Below are positions 8,358 through 17,383 of a stretch of DNA of 64,000 nucleotides, in pieces. Position numbers and translations under genes: made by a program. Position 1 is the stretch's first letter. Each line of letters opens with the position of its first letter. The notes under the pieces are model-generated. The model was given only the letters and a program-made list of their open reading frames with translations. It was not told the DNA's origin and did no database searches. Source of the DNA: Chloroflexia bacterium SDU3-3 (GTDB lineage Bacteria; Chloroflexota; Chloroflexia; Chloroflexales; Roseiflexaceae); assembly GCA_009268125.1 (NCBI GenBank), contig WBOU01000001.1:62001-126000 (forward strand). The letters run 5' to 3'.

Positions 8358-8386
8358 GTGACGAGCCTGCACGGTTGGGTTATAAT
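8358..8386 (+). promoter_or_regulatory. Promoter-like sequence just before a hairpin
   Basis: GTGACG (8358-8363), 17-base spacer, TATAAT (8381-8386). The predicted start would lie about 10-15 bases before the 8406-8451 hairpin, so the product would be a very short RNA or an attenuated transcript. Confidence 0.35.
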
Positions 8387-8405
8387 CGTCAATGCCTAAC
8401 AATTA

Positions 8406-8451
8406 AGCATAAAAGGGCCTAGCTGTGTATACAGCTAGGCCCTTTTATGCT
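8406..8451. terminator. Bidirectional hairpin terminator, about 20-bp stem
   Basis: Arms 8407-8426 and 8431-8450 are perfect reverse complements around a GTAT loop, with AAAA/TTTT edges inside the stem ends. It lies between the GH42 gene and the YceI-domain gene. Confidence 0.8.
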
Positions 8452-8592
8452 ATTCTGAAGGTCTCTGCAGTCATACATCCTCAGAAAATACCAACGTCAT
8501 CCTAAGGATTCTCTCAGTTGCCTTACCGTCTTTCGATGCTATGCTTGTTGCTATATTTTCGATAGTAGAAAATAGCGAAAGAGGAGAGGACT

Positions 8593-9411
8593 GTGGTACG
8601 AAAGATTGCAATAGGGGTGGCGGCTGTGGTGGTGATCGTCATTGCGCTGGTCGCGTTCTATGTGTTCCGCCCGCCAGCGCAGGCCAGCGGCCCCATCCAG
8701 GCCATCCCGATCGGCACCAGCGCTGCCGCGACCAGCGCCCCCGCCGCCACCGCTGCCGCCGCGACCAGCGCCCCCGCCGCCGAGGCGACGACTGGGGCCG
8801 CCACCAGCGCGCCTGTTGCTGCAGCCACCAGCGAATCTGCGACCAGCACCCCCGCCGAGGCCGCAGCGGGCGCGCCCGTGGTGTTCGAGATCGTCTCTGC
8901 CGAGTCCGAGGCCCGCTTCCTGATCGACGAGGTGCTGCGCGGTAACCCCGTGACGGTGGTCGGCAAGACCGATCAGGTGGCTGGCCAGATCGCGATCGAC
9001 CCGAGCAACCCGCAGAACTCGCAGGTTGGCATCATCCAGGTGGATGTGCGCGCCCTGGCAACCGACAACGAGTTCCGCAACCGCGCGATCAAGAATGCCA
9101 TCCTGCGCACCGACGATTTCGAGTACGTGAGCTTCAAGCCCACCGCGATCACGGGCCTGCCCGAGAAGGGCGCGGTCGGCCAGAGCTATACCTTCCAGAT
9201 CCAGGGTGATCTGACAATCACCGATGTGACCAAGCCGGTGACCTTCGATGTGACCGCCACCGCCGAGAGCGAGACGCGCCTGAAGGGCACCGCCACCGCA
9301 TCCTTCCCTTACCGCGATTTCAACCTGAACATCCCCGACTCACCCTCGGTTGATACCGTGGCCGATAGCGTGCGGCTTGAGCTAGATTTCGTGGCCCAGC
9401 CGGTGCAGTAG
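8593..9411 (+). CDS. Membrane-anchored YceI-domain protein
   Basis: 272 residues: an N-terminal membrane anchor (about 5-24, IAIGVAAVVVIVIALVAFYV), an Ala/Thr/Pro/Ser low-complexity linker (about 30-95), and a C-terminal YceI lipocalin-like domain (about 98-272). Domain marks are the TITDVTKPVTFDV strand pair and the ending RLELDFVAQ. YceI proteins bind isoprenoid-like lipids in an extracytoplasmic beta barrel; the ligand here is unknown. GTG start at 8593 with GAGGAGAGGA upstream. The gene stands alone, closed by a hairpin at 9439-9469. Confidence 0.88.
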   Translation: MVRKIAIGVAAVVVIVIALVAFYVFRPPAQASGPIQAIPIGTSAAATSAPAATAAAATSAPAAEATTGAATSAPVAAATSESATSTPAEAAAGAPVVFEIVSAESEARFLIDEVLRGNPVTVVGKTDQVAGQIAIDPSNPQNSQVGIIQVDVRALATDNEFRNRAIKNAILRTDDFEYVSFKPTAITGLPEKGAVGQSYTFQIQGDLTITDVTKPVTFDVTATAESETRLKGTATASFPYRDFNLNIPDSPSVDTVADSVRLELDFVAQPVQ

Positions 9412-9438
9412 CGCTGGTAGCCCATAGAGAGACAGAGG

Positions 9439-9469
9439 CAGGCGGCGGGGAGCACTTCCCCGCCGCCTG
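9439..9469. terminator. GC-rich hairpin terminator
   Basis: Arms 9439-9451 and 9457-9469 pair perfectly (13 bp) around GCACT. It separates the convergent YceI and aldo/keto reductase genes. There is no clear T-run. Confidence 0.7.
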
Positions 9470-9499
9470 TCTGTTGTGGTGCTGCTGCGCTCTTGCCCG

Positions 9500-10435
9500 C
9501 TATCCCTTGAGGATGGCGTTGACCTCGTCGCGCTCGGCGGCGGTGAGCTGCCAGCCCGCCCCGCGCGCGTTGCTGTGCAGCTGCTCCAGGCTTGTGACGC
9601 CCGAGATCACCGAGCTGACGCGCGGCTGCGCCAGCAGCCAGGCGTGGGCCAGATCGCCCATGGTGTGCCCGCGCTCGGCGGCCCAGGCCGTGAGCGTAGC
9701 CAGCCTGGCGAAGTTGTCCTCGGTCATGTACTGCTGCACATAGCTATTGCTCTCGCCGCGCGACCCTGCGGGTGCGGGCTGGCCCTGCTGGTATTTGCCG
9801 GTCAGGAAGCCGCCCGCCAGCGGGAAGTAGGGCAGGATGCCGACGCCGTAGGCGTTGCAGTAGGGCACCAGCTCCTGCTCGATCTGGCGCTCGAACATGT
9901 GGTAGTGCGGCTGGATGGTGACGAACGGCGTCCAGCCGCGCAGTTCGGCCAGCAGGTTGGCGCGCGAGAGCTGCCAGGCCGCGAAGTTGGACGCGCCGAC
10001 GTAGCGCACCTTGCCGCTGCGCACCAGATCGTCGAGCGTGCGCAGGGTCTCCTCGATCGGCGTGGTGGCATCCCAGCTGTGGATCTGGTACAGGTCGATG
10101 TAGTCGGTCTGCAGCCGCCGTAGGCTGCCCTCGATCGCGCTGAGCAGGTGCCCGCGCGATGCACCGTAGTCGTTTGGCCCTGGCCCGGCCTTATGGTAGC
10201 CCTTGGTGGCCAGCACATAGCTGCTGCGGCTGCCCTTGATGGCGTTGCCGATGGTAGTTTCCGAGTTACCCTCGCGGTAGATGTCGGCGGTGTCGATCAG
10301 GTTGATGCCCAGCTCGCGAGCCTCGGCCAGGATGGCCGTGACGGTGGCCTGGTCGACCTTGCCGCCAAACTGGTTGGTGCCCAGGCCGATGGTGGAGACG
10401 CGGATGCCCGCGCTGCCAAGCTGTCGATAGTCCAT
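9500..10435 (-). CDS. Aldo/keto reductase
   Basis: 311-residue NADPH-dependent TIM-barrel oxidoreductase. It begins [19 protein letters not shown], a typical N-terminus of the AKR group that holds general stress and Kv-beta-like reductases. The catalytic tetrad is visible as Asp and Tyr in DTADIY, Lys in VLATKG and His in QIHSW. SNFAAW and the late GVTSLEQL block form the cofactor pocket. The frame extends upstream, but the ATG at 10435 has AAGGAG eight bases ahead and matches the family start. Divergent from the DUF1697 gene with a shared, symmetric promoter region. The physiological substrate is not apparent. Confidence 0.92.
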   Translation of the reverse strand: MDYRQLGSAGIRVSTIGLGTNQFGGKVDQATVTAILAEARELGINLIDTADIYREGNSETTIGNAIKGSRSSYVLATKGYHKAGPGPNDYGASRGHLLSAIEGSLRRLQTDYIDLYQIHSWDATTPIEETLRTLDDLVRSGKVRYVGASNFAAWQLSRANLLAELRGWTPFVTIQPHYHMFERQIEQELVPYCNAYGVGILPYFPLAGGFLTGKYQQGQPAPAGSRGESNSYVQQYMTEDNFARLATLTAWAAERGHTMGDLAHAWLLAQPRVSSVISGVTSLEQLHSNARGAGWQLTAAERDEVNAILKG

Positions 10436-10481
10436 AGCGATCGCTCCTTGTCCATGCGCCTCGTGGCGGCGCGTGGCTATG

Positions 10482-10557
10482 ATAGCACGCCTAGCCAGGG
10501 CGCATGCCAAATGGAAGCAGCCTGTTTTTCTGAAGCGCTGGCGCGGCGTGCTATAAT
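10482..10557. promoter_or_regulatory. Back-to-back divergent promoters inside an inverted repeat
   Basis: ATAGCACGCC (10482-10491) and GGCGTGCTAT (10545-10554) are exact inverted copies. Each ends in an extended -10 (TGCTATCAT towards the reductase, TGCTATAAT at 10552-10557 towards DUF1697). Confidence 0.45.
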
Positions 10558-10585
10558 CGAACAAACATGCGAAAGAGGAGCAGCC

Positions 10586-11137
10586 ATGTCACGCTTTATC
10601 GCCTTCCTGCGCGCCATCAACGTGGGCGGCCACACGGTGAAGATGGCCGACCTGCGCGGCCTGTTCGAGTCGCTCGGCTTCGCGCAGGTCGAGACCTTCA
10701 TCGCCAGCGGGAACGTGATCTTTGACACGCCCGCCGAGGGGCCGGGCGACGCCGCGCTGAAGGCGCAGATCATGGCCCACCTGCAGGCAGCGCTGGGCTA
10801 CACGGTCGAGACCTTCCTGCGCACCCCGGCGGAGCTGGCGGCCACCGCGCGCTACCAGCCCTTCCCCGACCTGGCCGAGCTGGGCGGCTCGCTCATGGTC
10901 GGCTTCCTGCACGCCGCGCCCGCCGCCGAGGCCCAGCAGCGTCTGGCCGCGCTGGCCAGCTCGATCGACTCGTTGCACACCCATGGCCGCGAGATCTACT
11001 GGCACCGCCGCCCGCCCATCGGCGAATCGCAGGTGGGCAACGGCGCGATCGAGCGCGCGCTGAAGTTGCCCGCCACCATCCGCAACATCACCACCGTGGC
11101 CAAAATTGCTGCCAAGTATCCCGCCGAGCCGCGCTGA
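10586..11137 (+). CDS. DUF1697 family protein
   Basis: 183 residues that match the DUF1697 family from end to end: the start SRFIAFLRAINVGGHTVKM, then LRGLFESLGF, and the conserved FIASGNVIFDTP. The family is widespread, cytoplasmic and of unknown biochemical role; two ferredoxin-like halves are expected. The open frame extends far upstream, but ATG 10586 with AAAGAGGAG ahead is the family start. The gene stands alone, with TATAAT at 10552 as its -10. Confidence 0.9.
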   Translation: MSRFIAFLRAINVGGHTVKMADLRGLFESLGFAQVETFIASGNVIFDTPAEGPGDAALKAQIMAHLQAALGYTVETFLRTPAELAATARYQPFPDLAELGGSLMVGFLHAAPAAEAQQRLAALASSIDSLHTHGREIYWHRRPPIGESQVGNGAIERALKLPATIRNITTVAKIAAKYPAEPR

Positions 11138-11220
11138 AACTCGCCTATACTATGCGTACGCACGGTGTCGTGCGGCCCCGCCCAACGAGCAGCGGCGGGG
11201 CTGTTGCAGAGGAGCACAGT

Positions 11221-12285
11221 ATGGGAAACGCAGCATTTCTGGCCGGTGTCAATCTGGGCGGGTGGCTCTCGCAGTACCGCGTTGCAAGCGACGAGCACCT
11301 GAGCACCTTCATCACCGAGCGCGATATTGCCACCATTGCCTCATGGGGCCTTGACCACGTGCGGCTGCCGGTGGACTATCCGATCGTCGAGGATGATGCC
11401 GCGCCCGGCCAGTACCGCGAGCAGGGCCTAGCCTACATCGACCGCTGCATCGAGTGGTGCGAGCGGCATGGGCTGGGCGTGGTGCTCGACCTGCACCACG
11501 CGCCAGGCTACAGCTTTGGCCGGCTGGAGACCAACAACCTGTTCGAGAGCGAGCAGCAGCTTGGGCGCTTCGTGGGCATCTGGAAGATGTTCGCCCAGCG
11601 CTACCGCTCGGTGGGCGAGCACCTGCGCATGGAGCTGCTGAACGAGGTGGTGGAGCCGACCAGCGAGCGCTGGAACGGGCTGGCCCACCGCACCATCGCG
11701 GCCATCCGTGCGATCGACCAGCAGCGCACGATCGTCTACGGTGGCAACTACTACAGCTCGATCGACGAGCTGGCCAATATCGATCTGGTCGAGAAGGACG
11801 ACCGGATCATCTACACCTTCCACTTCTACAAGCCGCTGCTGTTCACCCACCAGCTCGCCCCCTGGGATGCCTTCGCTAGGGCCTACCGGCAGTCATCCGA
11901 GTACCCCGGCAGGCTGCCCAACCTGGCCGCCTTCATCGCCGAGCACCCCGAGTATGAGCAGAAGAACCAGGAGCTGCCGACCGACACCATGGATGCCGAT
12001 CTGCTGCTGCGCTACTTCCAGCCCGCGCTGGATTTTATGCAGCGCACCGGCAAGCCGCTCTACTGCGGCGAATTTGGCGTGGTCGAGGGTGCGTCGCTCC
12101 CCAGCCGCATCCGCTGGCACCGCGACGTGATCGATCTGCTGAATGCCCACGGCATTGGGCGGGCGGTGTGGAGCTACAAGGCCATGAGCTTCCCGCTGGT
12201 GGATGCCCAGGGCCAGGTGGTAAGCGAGGAGCTCATCCGCGTGGTGGGCGACCGCGCCCGCGTGATGGGCGGGCAAGGCCGCTAG
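11221..12285 (+). CDS. Glycoside hydrolase family 5 (endoglucanase/mannanase-like)
   Basis: 354-residue TIM-barrel glycosidase. Motifs in order: GVNLGGWLSQY, DHVRLPVDYPIVE, VVLDLHHAPG, ELLNEVVEP with acid/base E142, FHFYKP, and LYCGEFGVVEG with nucleophile E284. No signal peptide is present, so it would act on imported oligosaccharides (beta-glucans, mannans or exo-glycosides). The ATG at 11221 with GAGGAG was chosen over the earlier in-frame ATG at 11152, because the GH5 fold starts at FLAGVNLGG. A TATACT at 11146 could be its -10 box. A hairpin at 12311-12341 closes the unit. Confidence 0.92.
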   Translation: MGNAAFLAGVNLGGWLSQYRVASDEHLSTFITERDIATIASWGLDHVRLPVDYPIVEDDAAPGQYREQGLAYIDRCIEWCERHGLGVVLDLHHAPGYSFGRLETNNLFESEQQLGRFVGIWKMFAQRYRSVGEHLRMELLNEVVEPTSERWNGLAHRTIAAIRAIDQQRTIVYGGNYYSSIDELANIDLVEKDDRIIYTFHFYKPLLFTHQLAPWDAFARAYRQSSEYPGRLPNLAAFIAEHPEYEQKNQELPTDTMDADLLLRYFQPALDFMQRTGKPLYCGEFGVVEGASLPSRIRWHRDVIDLLNAHGIGRAVWSYKAMSFPLVDAQGQVVSEELIRVVGDRARVMGGQGR

Positions 12286-12310
12286 GCATTACTTTTTAGG
12301 CCACTTGGCG

Positions 12311-12346
12311 ATATCCTGACGGCACTCTGTCGTCAGGATATTTTTA
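12311..12346 (+). terminator. Intrinsic terminator after the GH5 gene
   Basis: ATATCCTGACG (12311-12321) pairs with CGTCAGGATAT (12331-12341), followed by TTTT. Confidence 0.85.
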
Positions 12347-12501
12347 TATACGAGAGATCATCAGGGTCGTGACTATTTTGTGCCAAAAAGGAGTTCCGCA
12401 TAACATTTTGGCTGAGATATGTGGTAAAAGCGATCAAGAAAAGAGAAGCGGGCGATCGTATACTTTGCGCAGCTACTCGCATTAACCTATGGAGAACTGC
12501 G

Positions 12502-13680
12502 ATGAGACCCCAACCCGCGCTCCTGCGCGCCGCACACCAGGTCTTGCTGGTGCTTGCCCTTGTGTTTGCCACCCCCGCACTGGCCCGTGCCACACCTGCC
12601 ACTCAGCCTGCGGCGATCGTATCGATGGCGGCTGGGGGCTTCCACACCTGCACGCTCTTGAGCACCGGGGCAGTGCGCTGCTGGGGGAATGGGGCCAGCG
12701 GGCAGCTTGGGTTCGGCAGCGTGATCCCAAGGATCCCGTCCGCCAATCTGGCGGCTATCTCGGGAGTCAGCACTATCGCCGCTGGGCTGTTTCACACCTG
12801 CGCCACCACCATGGCAGGTCTGGTCTACTGCTGGGGCGAGAACTCGGATGGGCAGCTCGGCCTGGGCGACACCATTGACCGCGCATCGCCCATCCCCGTG
12901 CCCGGTATCACCGATGCGGTGGCGGTCGCCGCTGGCTTTCTGCACACCTGCGCGCTGCTGAGCAGCGGCGGGGTGAAGTGCTGGGGGGTGGATACTGAGG
13001 GCGAGCTGGGCACCGGATCGGGCCTGGGTGCGAATCCCAGCTCGCCCACGCCGGTGGATGTGCTGGGCCTGGGCGACACCGCTACCGCTCTGGCGAGCGG
13101 CTCCTTTCACACCTGCGTGCTGCTGAGCGGCGGCGGGGTGAAGTGCTGGGGGAAGAACGATCGCGGCCAGCTGGGCGATGGCACCACGGTGAGCGGCGGG
13201 CTGCCGGTGAGCGTCGCAGGGATGACAGGGGTGCGGCAGATCGTGACAAATATCAATAGTAGCTGCGTGCTAACCATCGAAGCCGGCGTGCGCTGCTGGG
13301 GCAGCAACTATAATGGCGAGCTGGGCAATGGTGGCCCGCGTACCAGTAGCCCCACCCCGGTGGATGTGACCGGCCTGAGCGGGAATGTGGCCTCGATCAG
13401 CACGAGCGCCTTTTTCATCTGTGCGCTTCTGACCACGGGCGGGGTGCGCTGCTGGGGCGATGATGGCTCGGGGCAGCTGGGCGATGGCGGGGCGATTGAG
13501 AGCAACACCTTCAGCAACGTGCCGGTGGATGTGCTGGGGGTCACGAATGCGACACATATCGCCACCGGCTACTACCACGCCTGTGCGGCCCTGGATACGG
13601 GCGAGGTGCGCTGCTGGGGCGACAATGCCTACTATCAGCTCGGCACTACCGGCGTCACGAAAAGCTCGACGCCGCTCTAG
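12502..13680 (+). CDS. Secreted RCC1-repeat beta-propeller protein
   Basis: 392 residues. A signal peptide (hydrophobic VLLVLALVFATPALA, probable cleavage near ALARA) is followed by seven ~50-residue RCC1 repeats. Each has the form HTC...G.V.CWG.N..GQLG.G; the CWG motif occurs seven times, matching a seven-bladed propeller. Each repeat carries one Cys before the blade and one in CWG, so disulphide pairing per blade is likely after export. RCC1-like bacterial proteins serve as extracellular binding or inhibitory platforms (for example BLIP-II); no catalytic site is evident. ATG 12502 has GGAGA upstream and sits at the signal peptide. The ligand is unknown. Confidence 0.88.
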   Translation: MRPQPALLRAAHQVLLVLALVFATPALARATPATQPAAIVSMAAGGFHTCTLLSTGAVRCWGNGASGQLGFGSVIPRIPSANLAAISGVSTIAAGLFHTCATTMAGLVYCWGENSDGQLGLGDTIDRASPIPVPGITDAVAVAAGFLHTCALLSSGGVKCWGVDTEGELGTGSGLGANPSSPTPVDVLGLGDTATALASGSFHTCVLLSGGGVKCWGKNDRGQLGDGTTVSGGLPVSVAGMTGVRQIVTNINSSCVLTIEAGVRCWGSNYNGELGNGGPRTSSPTPVDVTGLSGNVASISTSAFFICALLTTGGVRCWGDDGSGQLGDGGAIESNTFSNVPVDVLGVTNATHIATGYYHACAALDTGEVRCWGDNAYYQLGTTGVTKSSTPL

Positions 13681-13696
13681 CTGATGGCTGGCGAAC

Positions 13697-13736
13697 ACAT
13701 GCCCGCATGGCCTCCTCTCCGGCCATGCGGGCATGT
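13697..13736. terminator. Bidirectional hairpin, 16-bp perfect stem
   Basis: Arms 13697-13712 and 13721-13736 are exact reverse complements around TCCTCTCC. It sits between the convergent RCC1 and glycosyltransferase genes. Confidence 0.8.
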
Positions 13737-13774
13737 TTCGATGTGCTGGGGATACTGTGCCACGAGGCCCACTG

Positions 13775-14512
13775 CTACTGCGCGCGCAGCTGACGCAGCT
13801 GCAGATCGCGCATGCGCGCCTTGTGCTGCGTCGTCGCCTGATCATCCCACGGGTAGGATACAGCAAAGAAATGCTGGATGAGGGGCTTCCCAACGATATG
13901 CCGCTGGCCACAGGCGCGCATCGCCTGGGTGAAAAGCTTCATCGTATCGCGGTACTCGGCCCTATCCGCCCACAGGTAGCTGATGGCCGAAAACCCGACC
14001 GCCCCCGCTAGCTCCTGAAACAGCGGCGTGTTCCGCATCAGCGCGCAGGCCGGGTGCAGGCGGGCATCGCAGATATCGGGGTTCGCCTGCCGCAGCTCGC
14101 TCGGTATCTCGGCTATGCCATCCCACGACATCCTCGGGCCGATCCCGAAGGCATCGGGCTGCTGCTCAAGCTCGCTCAGCAGCTGGGCGATCACATCCTC
14201 CTCCACAAAGCACACATCCGCATCCAGAAACAGGTAGTGACTGCAGTGCGAGTGCTCAAGCACAAAACGGCGCAGCACCTCACCGTGCGAGTTGTGCTGT
14301 GTGGCGATGGGAAACCCTGATGGGATGATTGGCACGCCGACGCTCTCGGCGTATCGGCGCAGATCGGCCAGATCATCGACTGAGTCGTTATCGCAGATGG
14401 TGAGCGCAAACGATGGGCGGCGCTGGTTACGCGCGAACAGCGAGCGGATCATCAGCTCCATATAGGCTGAGGTGTTGTGGTTGACGCTTACGGCTTCTAT
14501 GTGCATCGGCAT
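13775..14512 (-). CDS. GT-A fold glycosyltransferase-like protein (GT2-type)
   Basis: 245 residues with a GT-A layout. AVSVNHNTSAYMELMIRSL is the N-terminal strand and helix, LTICDNDSVDDLADL is the nucleotide-sugar binding strand, and HYLFLDADVCFVEED carries the metal-binding DxD. The C-terminal half (HFFAVSYPWDD) lacks membrane segments. It would transfer a sugar from a nucleotide donor to an unknown acceptor. The protein is shorter than typical GT2 enzymes, and no polysaccharide gene cluster surrounds it. Convergent with the RCC1 gene; 27 bases downstream of the AraC-family gene's stop on the same strand. Confidence 0.7.
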   Translation of the reverse strand: MPMHIEAVSVNHNTSAYMELMIRSLFARNQRRPSFALTICDNDSVDDLADLRRYAESVGVPIIPSGFPIATQHNSHGEVLRRFVLEHSHCSHYLFLDADVCFVEEDVIAQLLSELEQQPDAFGIGPRMSWDGIAEIPSELRQANPDICDARLHPACALMRNTPLFQELAGAVGFSAISYLWADRAEYRDTMKLFTQAMRACGQRHIVGKPLIQHFFAVSYPWDDQATTQHKARMRDLQLRQLRAQ

Positions 14513-14539
14513 GGCGCTGCTTTGAAATATGCGGATTAT

Positions 14540-15436
14540 CTAGACCATCTGTAGGGCGTTTTGCTCGGCTACCGCAGCCATGTCGTGGCTAGGCGGTACG
14601 CCGAACTTGCGGGCGTACTCGCGGCTGAACTGGCTGGCGCTCTCGTAGCCGACCTCATAGGCTGCGATGGTGACAGAAACCCCGCCCGTGGCCAGCAGGC
14701 GGCGGGCCTCCATCAGCCGCAGATCCTTCTGGTACTGCAGCGGGGTCGAGTAGGTGATCGCCTTGAAGTGTTTATGGAAGGCCGATGTGCTCATGCCCAC
14801 GCGCTGCGCTAGCTCGGGCACGGCGATGGTGCTGCGGAAATCGCGCCGGATGTGGGTGATGGCGCGGCCCACCGCGCTAGCCGGGCTGTCGTAGTGCAGC
14901 AGGCTGCGCAGCATGCCGCCAAACGGTGCCGCCAGCAGCCGGTAGTGGATCTCCTTCACCAGCAGCGGGCCGAGCACCCTAGCATCGGCCTGCGGCCCCG
15001 CGCCTAGCGCCAGGTAGCGGCGCAGCGACTCGATCAGGGCTGGGTCGGCCTGGTGGCCCTCCATCGCGCGGGCGGGCGCAGGCGATAGCCCGGCCTCGGA
15101 CACCTCGTCGTACAGCCCCCGCAGCGTGCCTACATCGACGCTGAACAGCAGCGCAAGGTAGGGGGCCTGGGTCACGCGCGAGATCACCGGCAGGTCGTGG
15201 CTGATCAGCAGCACGTCGCCCACACGGGCCACCACGCGGTGGCTGCCAAGCGTGGTCTCTTTCTGGCCCTGCACGATCAGGCAGACCACCGGCTCGTAGA
15301 GCGAGGCCTGGAAGGCGTTGCAGCGGTGGTGGCGCAGCAGCGTCAGCCCTGGCATAGGGTGTGATGCCTGCGGCTCTTCCCCGCGCTGCTGCGGAATATG
15401 CCCAAGCGCCTCGTCGGCCAGATGTCGCAGATCCAT
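14540..15436 (-). CDS. AraC-family transcriptional regulator (AraC_N type)
   Basis: 298 residues. The N-terminal half is a cupin-like AraC_N domain (PF06719 type): [19 protein letters not shown], then [16 protein letters not shown]. The C-terminal ~100 residues hold two helix-turn-helix units ([20 protein letters not shown] and [24 protein letters not shown]). Members of this subfamily often sit beside aldo/keto or short-chain reductases and control them. Here the divergent neighbour at 15602 is an aldo/keto reductase. ATG 15436 has GAGGGG ten bases ahead; an in-frame GTG at 15454 is less likely because the SD would lie inside the gene. Confidence 0.9.
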   Translation of the reverse strand: MDLRHLADEALGHIPQQRGEEPQASHPMPGLTLLRHHRCNAFQASLYEPVVCLIVQGQKETTLGSHRVVARVGDVLLISHDLPVISRVTQAPYLALLFSVDVGTLRGLYDEVSEAGLSPAPARAMEGHQADPALIESLRRYLALGAGPQADARVLGPLLVKEIHYRLLAAPFGGMLRSLLHYDSPASAVGRAITHIRRDFRSTIAVPELAQRVGMSTSAFHKHFKAITYSTPLQYQKDLRLMEARRLLATGGVSVTIAAYEVGYESASQFSREYARKFGVPPSHDMAAVAEQNALQMV

Positions 15437-15601
15437 GTTTTGCTGCCCCCTCACCGCTGTGCGCGAGCTCGCCCTTCTCTCGCTATTCTATCAATCAGAA
15501 GAGGATCAGGCAAGCGCGTGAGAGCTATAGGCAGGCGCGGCAGGTGCGGCAGGCGTATGATGTTCTCACCGTAAGTTGAGCGACGCGATAAGGAGCGAAC
15601 C

Positions 15602-16525
15602 ATGAGCGAGAAGCAGACGCGGGCGCTGAGCGCCGATGTTGCGATCCCCTATGTGGGCTTTGGCACCTACCTCATCCCCAACGATGAGGCCGCCGCCGCT
15701 GTGCGCGAGGCCATCGGCATCGGCTACCGCCACATCGACACGGCGGAGTTCTACCAGAACGAGGCGGGCGTAGGGCAGGGCATCCGGCAGGCTCTGGCGG
15801 ACACCGGCCTGTCGCGGGGCGACATCTTCGTCACCACCAAGCTCTGGCCGGGCAACGCGGCCTGGGGCCAGACGCCGAAGACCACCGAGACCACGGTCGA
15901 GTCGCTGCTGCGCAGCCTAGAGCTGCTGCAGCTCGACTACGTCGACCTCTACCTGATCCACGCGCCGTTCGAGCGCGAGCAGCGGCTGGCCCAGTGGCGC
16001 GGCCTGATCGAGCTGCAGCGGCAGGGCAAGGCCCGCGCCATCGGCGTGAGCAACTTCAACATCGCCCACCTCGAAGAGCTAGCCGCCGCAGGGCTGCCGC
16101 GCCCCCAGGCCAACCAGATCGAGCTGCACCCCTGGTCGCAGAAGCCGCAGCTCACCCTCTACCTCGACGAGCATGGCATCGTGCCGATCGCCTACAGCAG
16201 CCTGGCCCCGCTCTCCACGTGGCGCACGGCGGAGGGCCACACCAGCGCCAAGACCGACGCGATGCGCGCCGAGGCCGAGCAGGCCGACGCCCCGTTCAAG
16301 CGGATGGCAGCGAAGTACGGCGTGAGCGAGGCCCAGCTGCTGCTGCGCTGGGGCGTGCAGCAGGGCTACCCCGTGCTGCCCAAGAGCACCAGGGCCGAGC
16401 GCATGCGCCAGAACGCCGACCTGTTCTCGTTCGCCATCGACGAGCAGGACATGGCCGAGCTGGCGACCATGGATCGTGGCGATGGGCTGGCCTGGAGCCT
16501 GGGCGACCCGACCAAGGCCGCGTGA
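15602..16525 (+). CDS. Aldo/keto reductase (diketogluconate reductase/YvgN-like group)
   Basis: 307 residues, NADPH-dependent TIM barrel. Motifs: VGFGTYLIP near the start, HIDTAEFYQNE with catalytic Asp and Tyr, FVTTKLWPGN with catalytic Lys, and DLYLIHAP with catalytic His. Later come IGVSNFNI and the cofactor-binding LPKSTRAERMRQN. This subgroup reduces small aldehydes, methylglyoxal or keto-sugars. RBS AAGGAGCGAACC before ATG 15602. The divergent AraC regulator, with 165 bases between, probably controls it. A strong hairpin ends the unit. Confidence 0.93.
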   Translation: MSEKQTRALSADVAIPYVGFGTYLIPNDEAAAAVREAIGIGYRHIDTAEFYQNEAGVGQGIRQALADTGLSRGDIFVTTKLWPGNAAWGQTPKTTETTVESLLRSLELLQLDYVDLYLIHAPFEREQRLAQWRGLIELQRQGKARAIGVSNFNIAHLEELAAAGLPRPQANQIELHPWSQKPQLTLYLDEHGIVPIAYSSLAPLSTWRTAEGHTSAKTDAMRAEAEQADAPFKRMAAKYGVSEAQLLLRWGVQQGYPVLPKSTRAERMRQNADLFSFAIDEQDMAELATMDRGDGLAWSLGDPTKAA

Positions 16526-16534
16526 TCGTGTGGT

Positions 16535-16576
16535 GCAGAGGCTCCCAGGGCATGCGTTTGCCCTGGGAGCCTCTGC
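16535..16576. terminator. Hairpin terminator, 18-bp perfect stem
   Basis: Arms 16535-16552 and 16559-16576 around TGCGTT, 9 bases after the reductase stop codon. Confidence 0.8.
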
Positions 16577-16690
16577 GCTTCAATAGAGCGAAGGATCTCT
16601 TCAGCCTCTTATCATTTGGCTGCACTCATGTAAATGCTATGCTAGAAGAAACCCGTGCATGTCGGGAAAACATATTTTTCAAGAGCAGCT

Positions 16691-17323
16691 ATGCGTCACG
16701 ATAGGCTACTAACATATATGCTCCTCGTAGGGAGCATAGGCTGTATATATCTGGCATTTTCTTCCAACCAAGATCAACCAAAGCAGCATTGTCCCGCTAA
16801 TCTCATATCCTTGACCTCATATCAGGAACGGATGCGCTGTGGAAAGGAGAAGTATAAGCGATTTCTCCACGAATCACAGCATGATGCTGCAATTCCAAAG
16901 GATAATGCATTTTTTCCTACACCGGTGCCTACAGCGCAAGCAATGCGCGTTACGCCCCTTCCGTCCGATAAAGTGATTAAAAAACTTTCTCTTCAGGCCA
17001 CACTCGGCGGTCCAAAATATATCCAGGGCGCAACCAGTTTCTGGCGTGTAGGATCTGTCCCCGATGCGGGAGAAACAGATTTCTTCCCGTTCCTTGTTTG
17101 GTCAAAAAAAGGCACAGATGATCATGCGGTAGTTGGGACAGATGTTTTGAATCTTGGGGTAGAGGCATCTCTGTATCGACACCACTGGATCGCACCACGC
17201 GCCACAGGAATACTGACCATAACGGGTGCATCTGGGCCGAATGGAATACTATCCTTCCAAACCAGCTATGGCCTGAGCGGCACACTCGATCTTGCACGTG
17301 GGGAGTGGGTATTTTCTCCCTAG
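16691..17323 (+). CDS. Hypothetical membrane-anchored or secreted protein
   Basis: About 210 residues, not recognised. The N-terminus MRHDRLLTYMLLVGSIGCIY has a basic start and one hydrophobic segment (signal anchor or signal peptide); a Cys follows in the segment but no clean lipobox can be called. The rest is hydrophilic, with a Pro/Thr stretch near residue 80 and a C-terminal all-beta-looking part (GILTITGASGPNGILSFQ). Base composition is clearly more AT-rich than its neighbours and codon use differs (many A/T third positions), which suggests acquisition. It is isolated between two hairpin terminators. The upstream in-frame ATG at 16655 lacks a better RBS. Confidence 0.6.
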   Translation: MRHDRLLTYMLLVGSIGCIYLAFSSNQDQPKQHCPANLISLTSYQERMRCGKEKYKRFLHESQHDAAIPKDNAFFPTPVPTAQAMRVTPLPSDKVIKKLSLQATLGGPKYIQGATSFWRVGSVPDAGETDFFPFLVWSKKGTDDHAVVGTDVLNLGVEASLYRHHWIAPRATGILTITGASGPNGILSFQTSYGLSGTLDLARGEWVFSP

Positions 17324-17332
17324 CCTAGCACA

Positions 17333-17372
17333 CAGAGAGGCCCAGGGCAAAAGCATGCCCTGGGCCTCTCTG
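17333..17372. terminator. Bidirectional hairpin, 17-bp perfect stem
   Basis: Arms 17333-17349 and 17356-17372 around AAAGCA. It closes the pectin operon from the minus side and the orphan gene from the plus side. Confidence 0.8.
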
Positions 17373-17383
17373 CGTGGCTTGCC

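Noticed and set aside
12502-13680. CRISPR-like or tandem DNA repeats in the RCC1 gene
   Set aside because: The periodicity is at protein level (about 50 residues per blade), the DNA copies are diverged, and there are no constant repeats with unique spacers.
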